Assembly (NCBI GenBank): GCA_000697335.1
Contig: JNEM01013028.1
Location: 1-11,158 of the forward strand
Origin: Conidiobolus incongruus B7586
Lineage: Eukaryota; Entomophthoromycota; Entomophthoromycetes; Entomophthorales; Conidiobolaceae
Reading direction: 5' to 3'
DNA: 11,158 nt
Part shown: in pieces, positions 9,255-11,158 of the stretch
Numbering within the stretch: the first letter of the stretch is position 1
How the letters are laid out: every line of letters begins with the position of its first letter
Notes under the pieces: generated by a model
The model's database searches: none
The model's input: the letters and a program-made list of their open reading frames with translations, nothing else
Told to the model about the DNA's origin: nothing
Translations under genes and position numbers: made by a program

Positions 9255-9424
9255 CTTTAAAAAATCGTATTTCGTCCATATATCTGGAGTAACCATTCAT
9301 CCAATTGATATGATAACAAAATGATATTCCAACATGTGAATATTATACTACTTGCTCATTGAATTGAGGTACATATTTGGCTACATATAATTCACCATCT
9401 GGCATTTTAACTCCAAATACAGGT

Positions 9425-9469
9425 CTAAAAAGCATTAAAACTATAATTCTATCTAAAATTATTAATAAC
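9425..9469 (-). other. Upstream intron, 45 nt (likely)
   Basis: Donor GTTATT at 9469, acceptor TTTTTAG ending at 9425, AT-rich. It joins the segment ending DPHR to PVFGVKMPDGE in one frame, but the codon formed across the junction is TAA. Confidence 0.5.
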
Positions 9470-9713
9470 TATCTATGAGGATCCTGATTCAACATCTTAA
9501 CCATTGTCCCGCACATTTGATTCGTGCACGAGGCCTTTAACTCCTCACCCGCGATTTTAAAATTCTTCTGAATATCATTCAAGTAGTTATTGAACATGAT
9601 ATCCCATCTCGGTATAGACGTCGGAAACGAAGCATCAAACTCTTTCTATAGAAGTTCTGAAAGCTTTCTTCATAATCAAATTCGTTGTAAGTCAGAAATG
9701 TGAAATTGGTCAT

Positions 9714-10006
9714 TATTATAAAAAAGAAAGTTGATTAAATACAATATAAATTTGGTAAATTAGTAAAACTGGGAACTAAATTGTCAAAATTGTCGTGATA
9801 GTTTTATTTTTTAATAGATTTTAATAATTGATATCAGGGTTTAATTTTGAATGAGTGGATCTTATGATTAAATTAAAGAGTAATAAAGCTATATTGATAA
9901 TATGGGATAAGAATTTGAAAAAACAATATTATAATATATGAAATAAAAATAATACTTAAATAATGACAATGAAAAAAATAATTATATAAATTCCGTATTC
10001 TTCTAA
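9714..10006. other. AT-rich spacer upstream of the pseudokinase gene
   Basis: Between the putative ATG (9713) and the tRNA-like gene. AT-rich, no coding frame seen. Any promoter of the pseudokinase gene should lie here, but no convincing element was picked out. Confidence 0.5.
9972..9978 (-). terminator. T7 run downstream of the tRNA-Lys-like gene
   Basis: Seven T residues on the minus strand, 28 nt beyond the tRNA-like 3' end. It could end RNA polymerase III transcription, though such runs are frequent here. Confidence 0.4.
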
Positions 10007-10079
10007 CAAACAACGTGAGAGTCGAACCCGCATCCTTAAAATTCAGAGTCTTACTCTTTACTGATTGAGCTAGCCAGGC
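10007..10079 (-). tRNA. tRNA-Lys-like gene with CTG anticodon, probably a pseudogene
   Basis: A 73-nt cloverleaf-length sequence whose body follows eukaryotic tRNA-Lys(CUU): GCCTGGCTAGCTCA at the 5' end, anticodon stem TAAGA/TTTTA, GGGTTCGACTCTCACGTTG at the T side. The loop CTCTGAA gives anticodon CUG (Gln codon CAG) in place of CUU. Several arms are damaged: acceptor GCCTGGC against GTTGTTT has two mismatches and four G:U pairs; D stem GCTC/AAGA has two mismatches; the T stem has one C-A. The A and B boxes are largely kept and a T7 run follows. A tRNA scanner may call it tRNA-Gln from the anticodon; by body it is Lys-derived. Most likely a decaying copy. Confidence 0.7.
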
Positions 10080-11158
10080 TTATTTATGCTATTTCAAAAC
10101 ACAATTCATTGAATAAAGACATCAAGGTTATTAAATTCAAAAAAGCTTATTAACCAATTTCTAAATCCAATACTACATCTAATGGTCAACTATATATTCA
10201 AATTTATATTAAACTATATTTTTATTATATTTTATTCAAATTCATTAATAAAATATATATAATTGTATCAAATTCTATAATATTTTTTTCAAATTTGTTG
10301 ATTTTATTTTTTAATTCAAAATAATTATTTCACAATTTTATTATAAATAAATAAGTGTTAAATGAGTAATTATAAAATTAATTATCCATGAAAATAAGCA
10401 TTTAAATACTTGATAAATTATCAATTTTTATATTATAATACTGAATTTATAATACTTTTGTTTTTTGTTAAATTGAATCTCAGTTGAATGATATTTGATT
10501 ATGAATATTAAAATTTGATAAAATATTAATATATTCAATTAAAAATAAACAATATAATTTGATTTATACAAAAAATATATTTTGACCAGAATAAAAATTC
10601 AATGATATTCAATAATCAAATTGAAAATATATATATTAAAATATTAACAATATAATCAATATTATATCAATATTATTTTGCTATCTAATTTAATATATAT
10701 CAATTGAAATTTGATTATCTGCATAGCTCAACTCAATTTATATTTCCAATTATTTGTATAATAATATTTGAATTAAAAGATATATAAAAGATTAAATAAA
10801 TTAAACTTAAAATTCTAGAAAAAAGCAATTAAATGAAATTTAATGGATTTTAAAAAAATTTCCTTTTGTCTATAGAATTATAATATTATAATACAATACA
10901 AAATCTATCTAATATTAAATAAAATGTAATTTGACATATATATTAAATTTTGATAGAAAAATTAATTTGATATTATAACCAATTAAATTAATATCAATTG
11001 CTAAGTATAGTGAACTAAATATAAATAAATGTAATTTTATAAAAATTATATATAAATTTTAAAATATTATTATAAATATTAAATTATTATAAAATTTTAA
11101 AATTAAAATTAAATAAAATAATTATTTAATGAATTAAAAAAATTAATACTTTTTTTTA
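10080..11158. other. AT-rich non-coding region
   Basis: About 1.1 kb of extremely AT-rich sequence dominated by AAT/ATT/TATA strings. No gene, RNA gene or clear repeat unit found on either strand. Confidence 0.75.

Larger units (their letters stand above)
8391..9713 (-). pseudogene. CDK-like (CMGC) pseudokinase, interrupted
   Basis: Kinase fold in order: N-lobe FGVKMPDGELYVAK (VAIK-type Lys at 9378-9376), MDEIRFFK (helix C), DYYDHDLQGLL (hinge, like CDK9/CDK12), LHSSNLIHNNICPSNILIN (catalytic loop), LTEFS, SCRAPEILMG, KVDLRSLAVGF, EEQLN-IYKYLGT and IYNPTYRSAPHNAL. HRD-x-K is replaced by HNN-x-C (9019-9005) and DFG by EFS (8907-8899), so even an intact product should be catalytically dead, although APE is kept. 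Upstream lie about 55 codons of unknown type (EFDASFPTSIPRWD...). Three introns restore frame. Breaks: TAG 9648-9646, a TAA made at the 9470/9424 splice, TAA 9345-9343, TAA 8697-8695, a frame change near 9645, and another near 8400. The helix C to hinge stretch also seems about ten residues short. Probably a young host pseudogene; see findings for the alternative. Confidence 0.7.

Overview
The window is nuclear DNA from a microbial eukaryote with very AT-rich non-coding DNA and short spliceosomal introns. Evidence for this: GT-AG introns of about 40-65 nt with CTAAT-type branch sites, a eukaryotic tRNA-Trp with internal A/B boxes and a T-run terminator, and an animal/amoeba-like inositol-3-phosphate synthase. 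The species cannot be named from sequence alone. Amoebozoa, an early-branching fungus or another AT-rich protist would all fit. Every gene or gene relic I can support lies on the minus strand.

Layout: 1-1799 is AT-rich non-coding DNA with a cluster of hairpins at 301-621 and a repeat/hairpin module just beyond the INO1 stop. 1800-3806 holds the INO1 gene: TATA-like box, non-coding first exon, 5'UTR intron, then two coding exons separated by a 52-nt intron, giving a complete protein of 526 residues. 3807-6080 is an AT desert with microsatellites. 6102-6173 is an intact tRNA-Trp(CCA). 6180-6772 is AT-rich and carries the polyadenylation signal of the next gene. 6773-9713 is a long multi-exon gene with an N-terminal segment of unknown kind, a CDK-like (CMGC) kinase domain lacking key catalytic residues, and a long helical C-terminal region. 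It is interrupted by in-frame TAA/TAG codons and by one or two frame changes. 10007-10079 is a degenerate tRNA-Lys-like gene with a CUG anticodon. The rest, to 11158, is AT-rich with nothing recognisable.

The genes do not form a pathway. INO1 is an ordinary housekeeping gene, GC-balanced compared with its surroundings. The most interesting object is the 6773-9713 gene. Its splice sites and long stretches of frame are kept, yet about six or seven UAR codons (and no UGA) interrupt it where glutamine would read naturally. The conservative reading is a young host pseudogene made by C-to-T changes. The bolder reading is UAR read-through or reassignment. INO1 ends at TAA at the normal family end and encodes all of its roughly 18 glutamines by CAA/CAG, which argues for the standard code.
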